NCBI GenBank assembly: GCA_027067855.1
Contig: JAMOUX010000017.1
Location: 1 to 38,451 of the forward strand
Source: Candidatus Fermentibacteraceae bacterium
GTDB lineage: Bacteria; Fermentibacterota; Fermentibacteria; Fermentibacterales; JCC-6
Direction: 5' to 3'
DNA length: 38,451 bases
Below, in pieces: positions 1-7,955 of this stretch. Position 1 is the stretch's first letter, and the number at the start of each line of letters is the position of its first letter. Under the pieces are notes generated by a model that ran no database searches, was not told the origin of the DNA, and worked only from the letters and a program-made list of their open reading frames with translations. The translations under genes and the position numbers were made by a program.

Positions 1-807
1 GTCATAGGACTGGTGGCCGGTATACTCGTACTTACCGCGTTGAGGCTCGCCGGGGTTTCCCGGGATGCCGGAAATGTCACTCCCCTCGTAATGATTCCTT
101 TCGCCCTCTCTTACGTATTTGCCCACGTGGCTTACATAAAGGGGAAGAAGACCGGGCTTCTCAAGGTACGTGAAGAAACGGAAACGGTCTCCGCCATGCC
201 GATGGTGGTGGATATTTCCGCCATGATAGACGGCAGGATAGCGGACCTGGTCTTGGCCGGCCTGGTGAGGGGTCCGTTCATAGTCGCTTCGAACATGAAG
301 ACCCGCCTGACGGAAATGATCGAGTCCGGTGATATCATCGAAAGGGGAAGAGGCAAGCGCGGTCTTGAGACCCTGGAGAGGTTGGAGGAAGCGGCCGGCG
401 ATTCGGGGGGAATCGAATTCAGGGATTTCGGCAAGGCCGACAGGGAACGTTTCAGAATACTGGAGTTCCTCAGGAAAGAGAAAGCGTCCCTCATAAGCAA
501 TGACGCGGAACTGGTGGACGTGGCGATGAAAGAGGGCGGCCACGTGATAAATCTCGCGGAAGTAGGTCCCGCCGCCAGGCCGGTGATACTTCCCGGAGAG
601 GTTATCTCTCTGAAGCTGCTTCGCAGGGGCAGGAATCCCAGGCAGGCCGTTGGATTCACGGAAGACGGCACCATGGTCGTGGTGGAGGATGCCGAGGATT
701 TCGTAGGTGATATGGTAACCGTGGAGGCCCATACCACTTTCAGATCTTCAGGCGGTACCATGGTTTTCGCCAGGCTCAAGAAGGAGAATGAAGGGACGAA
801 AGGCTGA
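1..807 (+). CDS. YacL-like PIN-TRAM membrane protein (5' partial)
   Basis: The reading frame is open from the first base, so the true start lies upstream. Residues here are numbered from the GTG at base 13. Two hydrophobic segments at the N-terminus are the end of a membrane domain. A PIN domain follows (about residues 64-185; motif DISAMIDGR at 67-75, SND at 162-164), then a TRAM RNA-binding domain (about 190-255). This order matches Bacillus YacL, and the next genes downstream are ispD and ispF, the same order as in Bacillus (yacL-ispD-ispF). PIN domains are usually metal-dependent RNases with four acidic residues. Here D67 and D164 are kept, but the LEEL glutamate position reads KTRL (96-99) and the VDxKL aspartate position reads ERFRI (145-149), so the domain may not cut RNA. 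The family call is secure; activity is uncertain. Confidence 0.88.
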   Translation, partial: VIGLVAGILVLTALRLAGVSRDAGNVTPLVMIPFALSYVFAHVAYIKGKKTGLLKVREETETVSAMPMVVDISAMIDGRIADLVLAGLVRGPFIVASNMKTRLTEMIESGDIIERGRGKRGLETLERLEEAAGDSGGIEFRDFGKADRERFRILEFLRKEKASLISNDAELVDVAMKEGGHVINLAEVGPAARPVILPGEVISLKLLRRGRNPRQAVGFTEDGTMVVVEDAEDFVGDMVTVEAHTTFRSSGGTMVFARLKKENEGTKG

Positions 808-809
808 GA

Positions 810-1973
810 ATGGCCGGTGGTTGGACCGCGGTCATAGTGGCAGCCGGCTCCGGAAAAAGGTTCGGTTCGGCAGTACCCAAGCAGTTCGTCGAGCTTGCAG
901 GCAGGAAAGTGATCGACTGGTCGGTGGACGCCTTCAGGGCGATACCCGCCGTGGACCGGATCGTGGTAGTGACCCCTCCGTACGGCGGCGATGCTCCGGC
1001 ATATTTCTGGACACCTCCCTCAGGAGTGGTGGTCGTCCCGGGCGGAGCCAGGAGGCAGGACTCGGTGTTCTCCGGTGTTATCGCCGCGGAAGGTTCCGAG
1101 TTCGTCCTGGTTCATGACGCCGCCAGGCCCATGGTCAGCGGAGGACTCATAGAAAGGGTTATGCAAGGAACCGTAGCCGTAGGTGCCGCAATCCCGGTAA
1201 TTCCGGTGCGAGATACGATCAAGACGGTTTCGGGAAGATCGGTTATCGAGGAGACCGTTCCCAGAGAATGGCTGAGACTGAGCCAGACCCCCCAGGGTTT
1301 CAGGCGGAAAGAACTTATCGCGGTGTTGGAAAGCGCGGGTGACGTTACCGACGAAAGCATGGCCATGGAGGAGGCGGGCAGGGAAGTGCTGGCCGTCCCG
1401 GGAGATCCCCTCAACATCAAGATCACGTCCCCGGGGGATCACCTGATCCTGGAAAGTCTGGCGGCGTCTCGTACGGAATCCAGGAGCGGTCTCGGTCTGG
1501 ATTTTCATCCCTTCGACGACGACGTTCCGCTGGTGCTCGGGGGTTGCAGGATACGTTCCGAACGTGGACTCGCGGGGCATTCCGACGGTGATGCGGTTCT
1601 TCACGCCGTGATCGACGCCCTGTTGTCGGCGTCGAGACTCGGTGACGTGGGCGTGCATTTTCCCCCCGGCGGGATACGATGGAAAGATGCGGACAGCTCG
1701 GTCTTACTGGAGCATGTGGCGGACATGGTCGGGAATGATGGATGGTGGGTGCGCCAGCTCGATGTGACCGTGGTGGCTGATGAACCCAGGATCTCCCCGA
1801 TGAGGAACGAGGTTATCCGTAGAATGGCCGAAATTCTCAGGATACCCCCGGACAGGATATGGGTGAAGGGTACCACCACGAATTCCCTGGGCGACATAGG
1901 CAGGGGGAAGGGATTGGGATGCATCGCTTATGTCGAACTCCGGAGATCGAAACCGGGATGCGCGGAGACCTGA
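810..1973 (+). CDS. ispDF: Bifunctional IspD/IspF isoprenoid enzyme (MEP pathway)
   Basis: This is a fusion of 2-C-methyl-D-erythritol 4-phosphate cytidylyltransferase (IspD, about residues 5-217) and 2-C-methyl-D-erythritol 2,4-cyclodiphosphate synthase (IspF, about 226-382). They catalyse the third and fifth steps of the MEP route to isopentenyl diphosphate in the cytoplasm. IspD motifs are AAGSGKRFG (11-19), PKQF (23-26) and VHDAARP (101-107). IspF metal ligands are present as D231, H233 and H257 (in GHSDGD), with the later KGTTT segment. At 387 residues it has the usual length for an IspDF fusion. The ATG lies two bases after the upstream stop, so it is co-transcribed and probably coupled. 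A small oddity is the IspF loop after FP, which reads PGG where many family members have DTD. Confidence 0.95.
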   Translation: MAGGWTAVIVAAGSGKRFGSAVPKQFVELAGRKVIDWSVDAFRAIPAVDRIVVVTPPYGGDAPAYFWTPPSGVVVVPGGARRQDSVFSGVIAAEGSEFVLVHDAARPMVSGGLIERVMQGTVAVGAAIPVIPVRDTIKTVSGRSVIEETVPREWLRLSQTPQGFRRKELIAVLESAGDVTDESMAMEEAGREVLAVPGDPLNIKITSPGDHLILESLAASRTESRSGLGLDFHPFDDDVPLVLGGCRIRSERGLAGHSDGDAVLHAVIDALLSASRLGDVGVHFPPGGIRWKDADSSVLLEHVADMVGNDGWWVRQLDVTVVADEPRISPMRNEVIRRMAEILRIPPDRIWVKGTTTNSLGDIGRGKGLGCIAYVELRRSKPGCAET

Positions 1974-2040
1974 AGTCGGAAATTCCGGGACATTCGGGTT
2001 TCCCGGAGAGGACCGTCACCGGAAGAGAGAAAAAGTCGTA

Positions 2041-3459
2041 ATGAAGATATTTTTCGCCGCATCCGAGGCGTATCCTTTCGCAGCCACCGGAGGTCTTGCC
2101 GATGTCATCGGGTCCCTGCCGACGGCCTTGGCGGGGAGGGGGCACGAGGTATCTCTCGTGATGCCGTTTTATGGTTGTATAGAGGTGCCCGGTAGCCTGG
2201 AGTGGCTGGATGGTGATTTCAGGACCATGGCCGGAGAGAACTTCGGAGTGGCCGGAACGACTCATCCGGTAGGCGGCTACCCGGTTTACTTCGTGGCCAG
2301 CGACGAGTACTTCACCGGCCGAGGCATCTACGGACCCGATCCGGCGTCGGCGTATGACGACAATGCGGCCAGGTTCGCTTTTTTCGCCAGAGCCGTAGCG
2401 GCCATGTCGGGATTTACCGGGTTCGATTTCGACATCATGCACTGCCATGACTGGCAGACCGGGCTGGTACCGGTTTATCTCAGGAACAACCGGAAACCGG
2501 CCTCGGTGTTTACTGTCCATAACCTCCATTTCAAGGGTGTGTTTCCCAGGGATGACTACGCAGCCACCTTTCTTCCGTGGGACCTGTACACCATGGAAGC
2601 CCTGGAATTTCACGGAGATTTCAGTTTCATCAAGGGAGGCTTGGTTTTCTCCCGCAGGGTTACCACGGTAAGTCCCACCTACGCAAGGGAAATGGAGACC
2701 GTGGAGTTCGGTGAGGGCCTGGAAGGTGTGATAGGCAGGATTTCCGGGAAGCTTACGGGCATATTGAACGGTATCGACTATGTCGTATGGGATCCTTCTT
2801 CGGATCCCGAGATCGCCGCCCGTTTCTCCGCCGGATCGATTTCAGGCAGGAAAAAGTGCGGCAAGGCTCTGCGGGAAGCCGCCGGGCTCGACGTTGAAGG
2901 TCCGGTCCTGGGCGTGGTTTCCAGGCTTACATTTCAGAAGGGTATCGACCTTCTTTTCCCCCTGGTGGATCATGTGGTGGATGAGGGGGCCGGTTTGGTG
3001 GTATTGGGAACCGGCGACCCGGATATGGAAGAGCGGTTGACGGCTCTGGCCGAAAAGTTCCCGGGAAAGGTGTCGGTGATGCTGAGATTCGACGAATCGA
3101 TGGCCAGGAGGATTTTCGCCGGGTGTGACATTCTCGTGATGCCCAGCAGGTTCGAACCCTGCGGCCTCGCCCAGATGATTGGTATGAGGTACGGATCGGT
3201 GCCGCTGGTGAGGAGAACCGGGGGATTGGCCGATACTGTGACGGACGTATCCGACGGCGGATGGGGATTCGTATTCGAAACTCCGGATGTCGATTCGTTG
3301 TCCGTTGCCCTGGACAGGGCGATAAACGCTTTCCGCAACCGGAAGAGATGGCCCCGGCTCGTAAATATGTGTATGACGGTGGACAACTCCTGGGAAAACA
3401 GGGTGCCGGCTTACGAGGAGGTTTATCGTCGGGCGATCGCTGAGAGGAGCGGAAATTGA
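2041..3459 (+). CDS. glgA: Glycogen (starch) synthase, ADP-glucose type
   Basis: A 472-residue GT5 glycosyltransferase that transfers glucose from ADP-glucose to the non-reducing end of an alpha-1,4-glucan. The start at the MKIFFAASEAYPF segment is chosen because this is the standard family N-terminus; the frame stays open 37 codons further upstream, but that stretch is not GlgA-like. Motifs visible are TGGLADVIGSLP at 16-27, the HDWQTGL motif, HNLHFKG, SRLTFQKGID, and the C-terminal PSRFEPCGL and VRRTGGLADTV. The lysine of the canonical KTGGL motif (Lys15 in E. coli, which contacts ADP-glucose) is alanine here (A15). The family call is secure. No other glycogen gene is adjacent; the neighbour downstream overlaps it by four bases. 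Confidence 0.93.
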   Translation: MKIFFAASEAYPFAATGGLADVIGSLPTALAGRGHEVSLVMPFYGCIEVPGSLEWLDGDFRTMAGENFGVAGTTHPVGGYPVYFVASDEYFTGRGIYGPDPASAYDDNAARFAFFARAVAAMSGFTGFDFDIMHCHDWQTGLVPVYLRNNRKPASVFTVHNLHFKGVFPRDDYAATFLPWDLYTMEALEFHGDFSFIKGGLVFSRRVTTVSPTYAREMETVEFGEGLEGVIGRISGKLTGILNGIDYVVWDPSSDPEIAARFSAGSISGRKKCGKALREAAGLDVEGPVLGVVSRLTFQKGIDLLFPLVDHVVDEGAGLVVLGTGDPDMEERLTALAEKFPGKVSVMLRFDESMARRIFAGCDILVMPSRFEPCGLAQMIGMRYGSVPLVRRTGGLADTVTDVSDGGWGFVFETPDVDSLSVALDRAINAFRNRKRWPRLVNMCMTVDNSWENRVPAYEEVYRRAIAERSGN

Positions 3460-4196
3460 CCGGGAAGACGCTTGTTTCCGTCCTTGCCGTTTTTACCCAG
3501 TTCCGGAGACCTGCGGAGGCTTACAGGCTTCTTCCGGATTCAGACTGGGCGACGGTAATGCTGCCTGCTCTTCTCGTTGTGGCGATCTGCAGCTATATCC
3601 CGGGGCTGCTGGTGGATTGGCGCGAAGTTGAAAATGTCTTGAGGAAGGAACGCTTGGAGTGGTTGACGTCGGAAGGCATGAATGCCGCCGAAGCCAACAG
3701 CCTGGTATCGGTGGAATTGAACGGGCTGAAGAGGATCGCCGAAAGTCTGCCCGTGGCCAGGTTGGTGGATCGGGTTATGGTGGGTGTGACAGCCGGTCTG
3801 GCCGCTTTCGGGGTGGCTTACGCCGTGGAAGGTAAAAAGGTGGGAGAACTGCGATGGTACCTTTCGTCATCATTTCTCGCCCAGGCTTCCTACATGTTGT
3901 CCGCGACCGCCGTGATCCTTTTGCTTAAGATGGTGGGAGCGCCTCCGGGAATACGACCGAACCTTTCCGTTCTTGTTCCAGTGGGTACTGCGGAACCCGG
4001 GATGTTTCGTATTTTTATTTATAGATTACTGGAAAACATAGACATCCCATCAGTGGTGTCCCTGTCTCTCTGGGGTACCGGGCTTTCCGCCATGATGGGC
4101 AGGAATAGAGGATGGGGAACGAGATTGGTATTCTCCATCTATCTGGCGGGAATACTTGTTGTTTCGATGCCGGCGCTTATGACTGCCGGTACGTAA
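3456..4196 (+). CDS. Yip1-family-like integral membrane protein
   Basis: A 246-residue polytopic membrane protein with about five hydrophobic segments. The N-terminus (FTQFRRPAEAYRLLPDSDW followed by a long hydrophobic helix) resembles the opening of bacterial Yip1-domain proteins, where a proline-containing motif precedes the first helix. A charged amphipathic stretch at about residues 50-95 lies between the first and second helices. The start is a TTG that overlaps the glgA stop (TTGA), with GAGGAG eight bases or so upstream, so translation is coupled to glgA. Function is unknown. It precedes the TolC-like gene by 19 bases and may assist an envelope process, but nothing in the sequence shows which one. 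Confidence 0.6.
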   Translation: MTGKTLVSVLAVFTQFRRPAEAYRLLPDSDWATVMLPALLVVAICSYIPGLLVDWREVENVLRKERLEWLTSEGMNAAEANSLVSVELNGLKRIAESLPVARLVDRVMVGVTAGLAAFGVAYAVEGKKVGELRWYLSSSFLAQASYMLSATAVILLLKMVGAPPGIRPNLSVLVPVGTAEPGMFRIFIYRLLENIDIPSVVSLSLWGTGLSAMMGRNRGWGTRLVFSIYLAGILVVSMPALMTAGT

Positions 4197-4215
4197 GTGA
4201 TTCGAAGGAGCTGAC

Positions 4216-5511
4216 ATGGGTAGTGTACTCCTGTTTATGGTCGCCACGTCCGTCGTTTCGTCATCCGTGGAAGACACCGTTTTCGTCGATTTGTCGGGCT
4301 GGGTGATTCTGGCCATGGAAAATTCACCCCGTGTTGATCTTGCCGACGCCGATCTCATGACTTCCAAGGCCTCGCTTCTTTCGTCGGAATCCTTCCTGTG
4401 GCCGACCCTGACCTTGAGATCGACGGCGGGTCACGACTGGGGTTCCGTCCCGGATATGACCGGGGGGTACACCGATACGGATAATTCCAACTGGTCCCTC
4501 TCGGCGAATGTTTCCCAGGAGATACTTGCCACGGGTGGAAGCAGCTGGCTTCGCATGCATGGCAGCCGCAGATCTTACGAAGCGGCCCTTTACGACAGGG
4601 AACAGGTTCTCCGGGACCTGACCCTGGAGATCGTGGAAGCATATTACGGAGTGATCGAGGCGGTGGACCTGCTGAAGTCGGCGAGGAGAGCCCTGGCCAG
4701 GAGCGGTAAACAACTGTCCAGGATCAGTACGCTCTACGATATGGGAGGTGCCACGGGATTGGAACTCGTGCAGGCCAGGGTCCAGGCCGGTTCCGACAGT
4801 CTCGAGGTACTGAGAAGGTTTCAGGCCGTGTCCGGCGCCTATTCGGAACTCTACAGGGCGGCCGGCGTCACCGGTTCCAGGTACGGGGTCGATACCCGGG
4901 CGGTCCTCATGCCGGTTTCCCTGGAGACCGCTATGGAATTCGAAGCGGATCCGTACGGAAACAAGTCTCTCGCGGCTTCCGAAAAGCGCCTGGAGGCGGC
5001 GCGTTGTTTCCTGGATGCCGCGGAGAGAAGTTACCTGCCCTCGCTGAACGCCTCGGGAAGCTGGAGATGGAGCAATGACGAACCGGATTTCCGTGATTTT
5101 TCCGACAAGGATTCCTGGCACGTCTCCCTTTCCTTGCAATGGATACTGTTTGACGGATTCAACAGGGAAAGTATCATTCAGTCCGCCAGAGCGTCGGTTC
5201 TGAGGCGGGAGGCTGCCCGCCGGCAGTTGCTGGACTCCATGGAGAGTTCGCTGGACACGGCCCGGCAACGGCTCGTGGCATCCATAAAGCGATGGGAACA
5301 GTCACGCCTGGTCCTGGAACAGGCGGAGGAGCGGTTGAGACTTTCCGCCATGAGTTATGATCTCGGCGGTTTGTCGCTCTTGGATCTCCTGGATGCCCAG
5401 GCCGCGGTGGCTTCGGCCGAGGCGTCGGTCACCTCTGCGAAAGTGGCGTGCCTGGTGGACGAGGCGAGGCTCCTGGTCCTGGCCGGGCAGCGGCCCAGGC
5501 TGGGTGAATGA
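4216..5511 (+). CDS. TolC-like outer membrane efflux protein
   Basis: A 431-residue outer membrane channel of the OEP family. A short signal-like hydrophobic stretch opens the protein, then come two repeats, each of a beta-strand segment and long helices. The pattern AMENSPRVDLADADL near the start and SYDLGGLSLLDLLDAQ near the end is typical of OEP repeats. Alanine- and leucine-rich coiled-coil helices fill the rest. These proteins form trimeric tunnels for type I secretion or drug efflux. No membrane fusion protein or inner membrane pump is adjacent, so its partner is encoded elsewhere. A strong ribosome binding site (AAGGAG) lies seven bases or so upstream of the ATG. Confidence 0.85.
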   Translation: MGSVLLFMVATSVVSSSVEDTVFVDLSGWVILAMENSPRVDLADADLMTSKASLLSSESFLWPTLTLRSTAGHDWGSVPDMTGGYTDTDNSNWSLSANVSQEILATGGSSWLRMHGSRRSYEAALYDREQVLRDLTLEIVEAYYGVIEAVDLLKSARRALARSGKQLSRISTLYDMGGATGLELVQARVQAGSDSLEVLRRFQAVSGAYSELYRAAGVTGSRYGVDTRAVLMPVSLETAMEFEADPYGNKSLAASEKRLEAARCFLDAAERSYLPSLNASGSWRWSNDEPDFRDFSDKDSWHVSLSLQWILFDGFNRESIIQSARASVLRREAARRQLLDSMESSLDTARQRLVASIKRWEQSRLVLEQAEERLRLSAMSYDLGGLSLLDLLDAQAAVASAEASVTSAKVACLVDEARLLVLAGQRPRLGE

Positions 5512-5590
5512 GGTGTTATGCGGGGTTGCGTTGGTTTCGAACGTTTTTTTAGGATTTCTTGAATTGTTACCCCCCACCTAGGAGGATACG

Positions 5591-6520
5591 ATGGGAAGGC
5601 TGGCATTTCTTTTCCCCGGGCAGGCATCGCAGAGTGTTGGTATGGACGGGTTCCTGTGGGATTATCCCGACGCAGTGGATTTTCTCGAGAGAATCGATGA
5701 AATGACGGGAGTACACAAGCTGAGCCGGATTATCGCTGAAGGACCCCCGGAACTTCTCACCAGGACCGACAATGTTCAGCCGGCGATAACCATGGTCAGC
5801 TTGGCGACCATGAACGTGTTGGTAGCCGCCGGCGTGAAACCGGAAGGTACTGCCGGGCACAGTCTGGGGGAATACTCCGCCCTGGTGACCGCCGGGGTGT
5901 TGCTTCCCGAGATAGCCGCCAAGTTGACCCGTATCAGGGGTGAATTGATGCAGGAATGCGCCAACCGTCATCCCGGGGGGATGCTGGCCATAATCGGAAT
6001 GGATATGGAAGCCGTGGGAAAATGCGTGGAGGAAGCTTCCGCCAAGGGTCCCGTCGGGGTGGCGAACGTGAATTCCCCGGGCCAGGTCGTCATATCGGGA
6101 GCCAAAAGCGCCCTGGAAAAGGCCGGTGAGTTGTGCAAGAAGATGGGCGCGAGACGCGTGATCCCATTGGATGTGTCCGGAGCTTGGCATTCCATGCTCA
6201 TGAAGGATGCGGCCAACGGTCTGGAAAGCGCTCTGGACGATGCCGGGTTCTACGAGCCCGAAATACCGGTGGTTTCCAACGTTACCGCTGATCTCATAAG
6301 AAGCGGAGACGAGGCGAAACGGCTCCTCAAGGAACAGGTGACTTCTCCGGTTCTGTGGGCGGCATCCATCGGGAAACTCCTGGACAGCGGTTTTGATACT
6401 TTCGTCGAGGTGGGGCCGGGCCGGGTGCTCCAGGGACTTATGAAACGCGAGCGTGATGTCAGGGTTTACGGCACCCATGACAAGGAGGCCCTGGAGAAGA
6501 CGTTGGAGGATCTGGCTTAG
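5591..6520 (+). CDS. fabD: Malonyl-CoA:ACP transacylase
   Basis: A 309-residue FabD that moves malonyl groups from CoA to acyl carrier protein for fatty acid elongation. The family motifs are all visible: FPGQASQ at 8-14, the nucleophile elbow GHSLGEYSA with Ser91, the substrate-binding Arg116 in TRIRGELMQ, the catalytic His200 in GAWHSM, and the C-terminal VEVGPGRVLQGLMKR. A strong ribosome binding site (AGGAGG, six bases before ATG) supports the start. The 79-base gap after the TolC-like gene could hold a promoter, but I see no convincing boxes. Other fab genes are not in the window. Its stop overlaps the stop of the converging thiD-NUDIX gene. Confidence 0.95.
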   Translation: MGRLAFLFPGQASQSVGMDGFLWDYPDAVDFLERIDEMTGVHKLSRIIAEGPPELLTRTDNVQPAITMVSLATMNVLVAAGVKPEGTAGHSLGEYSALVTAGVLLPEIAAKLTRIRGELMQECANRHPGGMLAIIGMDMEAVGKCVEEASAKGPVGVANVNSPGQVVISGAKSALEKAGELCKKMGARRVIPLDVSGAWHSMLMKDAANGLESALDDAGFYEPEIPVVSNVTADLIRSGDEAKRLLKEQVTSPVLWAASIGKLLDSGFDTFVEVGPGRVLQGLMKRERDVRVYGTHDKEALEKTLEDLA

Positions 6521-7863
6521 GATAGCCTTCCGAGTTTTTCCGCCAGGCGTTCATGAGCCTTGAACGCCAGTCCGTCGATTTCATCCGGAGCGACGAACAG
6601 GACCTCCGATGCATCATCACCGGGCGCCGGTGTTCCTTTCCATTCATACACCTCCAAGACTATCAACAGTATACCACCGTATGGCGTAGAATCGATCTCA
6701 ATATCGAACAATCCGTACCTTTCCGCCGTGAGCCCGGTTTCCTCTTCCAGTTCTCTCTTACCGCATTCCAACGGGGTCTCGCCCGTTTCCATGAATCCCC
6801 CGGGGAAGCACAGTTCTCCCTTGGCGGGGGGGTCGGCTCGCCGCACCAGGAGAACTTCGTCGTTTCTTCGGACGATCAGGGTGACGGCTGGAAGAGGATT
6901 CCTGTAATGCACGAAACCGCAGTTTGTACAAAACAGGCGTGCACCGGGGCCGGTTCCGGTGGCGGTCATGGGATTGCCGCATGAAGAACAGTAGGCGGGA
7001 GGCAGGTAGAATGCCGCGGGATTCGAATTCGATGGCAGGGGACCTATGTCGGGACCGTGCCCGGGCAGGAATCCGTTCTTTCTTTTGAATCGTCTGGAAA
7101 TTACTCGTTCCGTCAATATCTTAGCGCCCTTCACGGCATCTTCCAGGGAGAAACCCAGCGCCAACATAGAGGCGCATGCACTGGCCAGGGTGCAGCCGGT
7201 ACCGTGAACGGCGTCCCCGGTGATTCGACCGCCCCGGAATATTTCAACACCGTCGGGGGTGACAAGAATATCGCAGGGATCTCCCGACAGGTGTCCGCCT
7301 TTCACCAGGACGGCGCCTGCTCCCATGCCAAGGATGATTCTTCCCGCTTTCTCCATGGAGTCCGGGTCGTTCACCGGTCTCACTCCCGAAATGGATTCCG
7401 CTTCGTGAATGTTGGGAGTAACCAGGGCGGCCAGGGGGAACAGCCTGCGTATCATCGTGTCCAGGGCGTTCCCTTCCAGTAACGGGGTGCCGGAACCCGA
7501 TGCGGCCACCGGATCCAGGACATACGGGGGCGAATAGTCCGTGCTCTCCAGAAGGTGGGCCAGAACGGAACAGTTTTCGGAACTGCCCAGCATGCCGGAT
7601 TTCACTGCGGAAACGGGTCCGTCGTCAAGTACGGCCGCGACCTGATCTTCAAGGAGTCTGCCGTTCAGGGCGGTCCAGGAAGATACCCGGCCGCTGTCCT
7701 GGATGGTTACAGCGCAGACCACCGGGCATGCGTGGACTCCCAGGATGAAAGCGGTCTTGATGTCCGCAGGCAACCCGGCGCCCCCGCTCGGGTCGGTTCC
7801 CCCCACGGCCAGGAGTGTCTTTTTCGTGATTCGCGTCCTTTCATGGTTGCGGTACGATAGCAA
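6517..7863 (-). CDS. thiD: ThiD (HMP/HMP-P kinase) fused to zinc-ribbon NUDIX hydrolase
   Basis: The N-terminal part (residues 16-275) is hydroxymethylpyrimidine (phosphate) kinase of thiamine synthesis: GGTDPSGGAG at 21-30, and GTGC at 221-224 with the catalytic-loop Cys224. A linker leads to a zinc ribbon (C292, C295, C312, C315) of the kind found in NADH-pyrophosphatase-like NUDIX enzymes, then a NUDIX domain with a perfect box (356-378, ending REL-EEETGL). The total of 448 residues is much longer than ThiD alone (about 270). Some NUDIX enzymes hydrolyse HMP-PP, so a thiamine-related role for the second domain is plausible but inferred. The annotated TTG at 7863 has only a weak GGAG. AAAGGA at 7836-7841 would instead serve an ATC at 7828-7830, giving a normal ThiD N-terminus. 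Confidence 0.9.
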   Translation of the reverse strand: MLSYRNHERTRITKKTLLAVGGTDPSGGAGLPADIKTAFILGVHACPVVCAVTIQDSGRVSSWTALNGRLLEDQVAAVLDDGPVSAVKSGMLGSSENCSVLAHLLESTDYSPPYVLDPVAASGSGTPLLEGNALDTMIRRLFPLAALVTPNIHEAESISGVRPVNDPDSMEKAGRIILGMGAGAVLVKGGHLSGDPCDILVTPDGVEIFRGGRITGDAVHGTGCTLASACASMLALGFSLEDAVKGAKILTERVISRRFKRKNGFLPGHGPDIGPLPSNSNPAAFYLPPAYCSSCGNPMTATGTGPGARLFCTNCGFVHYRNPLPAVTLIVRRNDEVLLVRRADPPAKGELCFPGGFMETGETPLECGKRELEEETGLTAERYGLFDIEIDSTPYGGILLIVLEVYEWKGTPAPGDDASEVLFVAPDEIDGLAFKAHERLAEKLGRLS

Positions 7864-7869
7864 CTATAC

Positions 7870-7895
7870 ATACTCCGTCGTATATTTTCGAGTAT
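7870..7895. repeat. Inverted repeat ATACTC / GAGTAT in a divergent promoter region
   Basis: ATACTC (7870-7875) and GAGTAT (7890-7895) flank 14 AT-rich bases between the divergent thiD-NUDIX and bamA genes. TATATT at 7881-7886 could be a -10 box for bamA and TATAGT on the minus strand (7863-7868) one for thiD. If the latter is right, transcription would begin downstream of the TTG start of thiD. Confidence 0.3.
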
Positions 7896-7934
7896 CCGTA
7901 TGGCGGGTGTGCTCACCCGGGGACAGTTCACCTG

Positions 7935-7949
7935 AAAGGAAACGGCATA
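7935..7949 (+). promoter_or_regulatory. Ribosome binding site pointing to an ATA start for bamA
   Basis: AAAGGA at 7935-7940 is followed after six bases by an in-frame ATA (7947-7949). The nearest normal start, TTG at 7956, is 15 bases away, too far for efficient initiation. Both starts give an intact signal peptide. Confidence 0.35.
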
Positions 7950-7955
7950 GTTCGG

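Noticed and set aside
7864-7955. Possible thiamine riboswitch upstream of thiD
   Set aside because: The 92-base gap has none of the conserved TPP-element segments and is too short to hold one together with a promoter.
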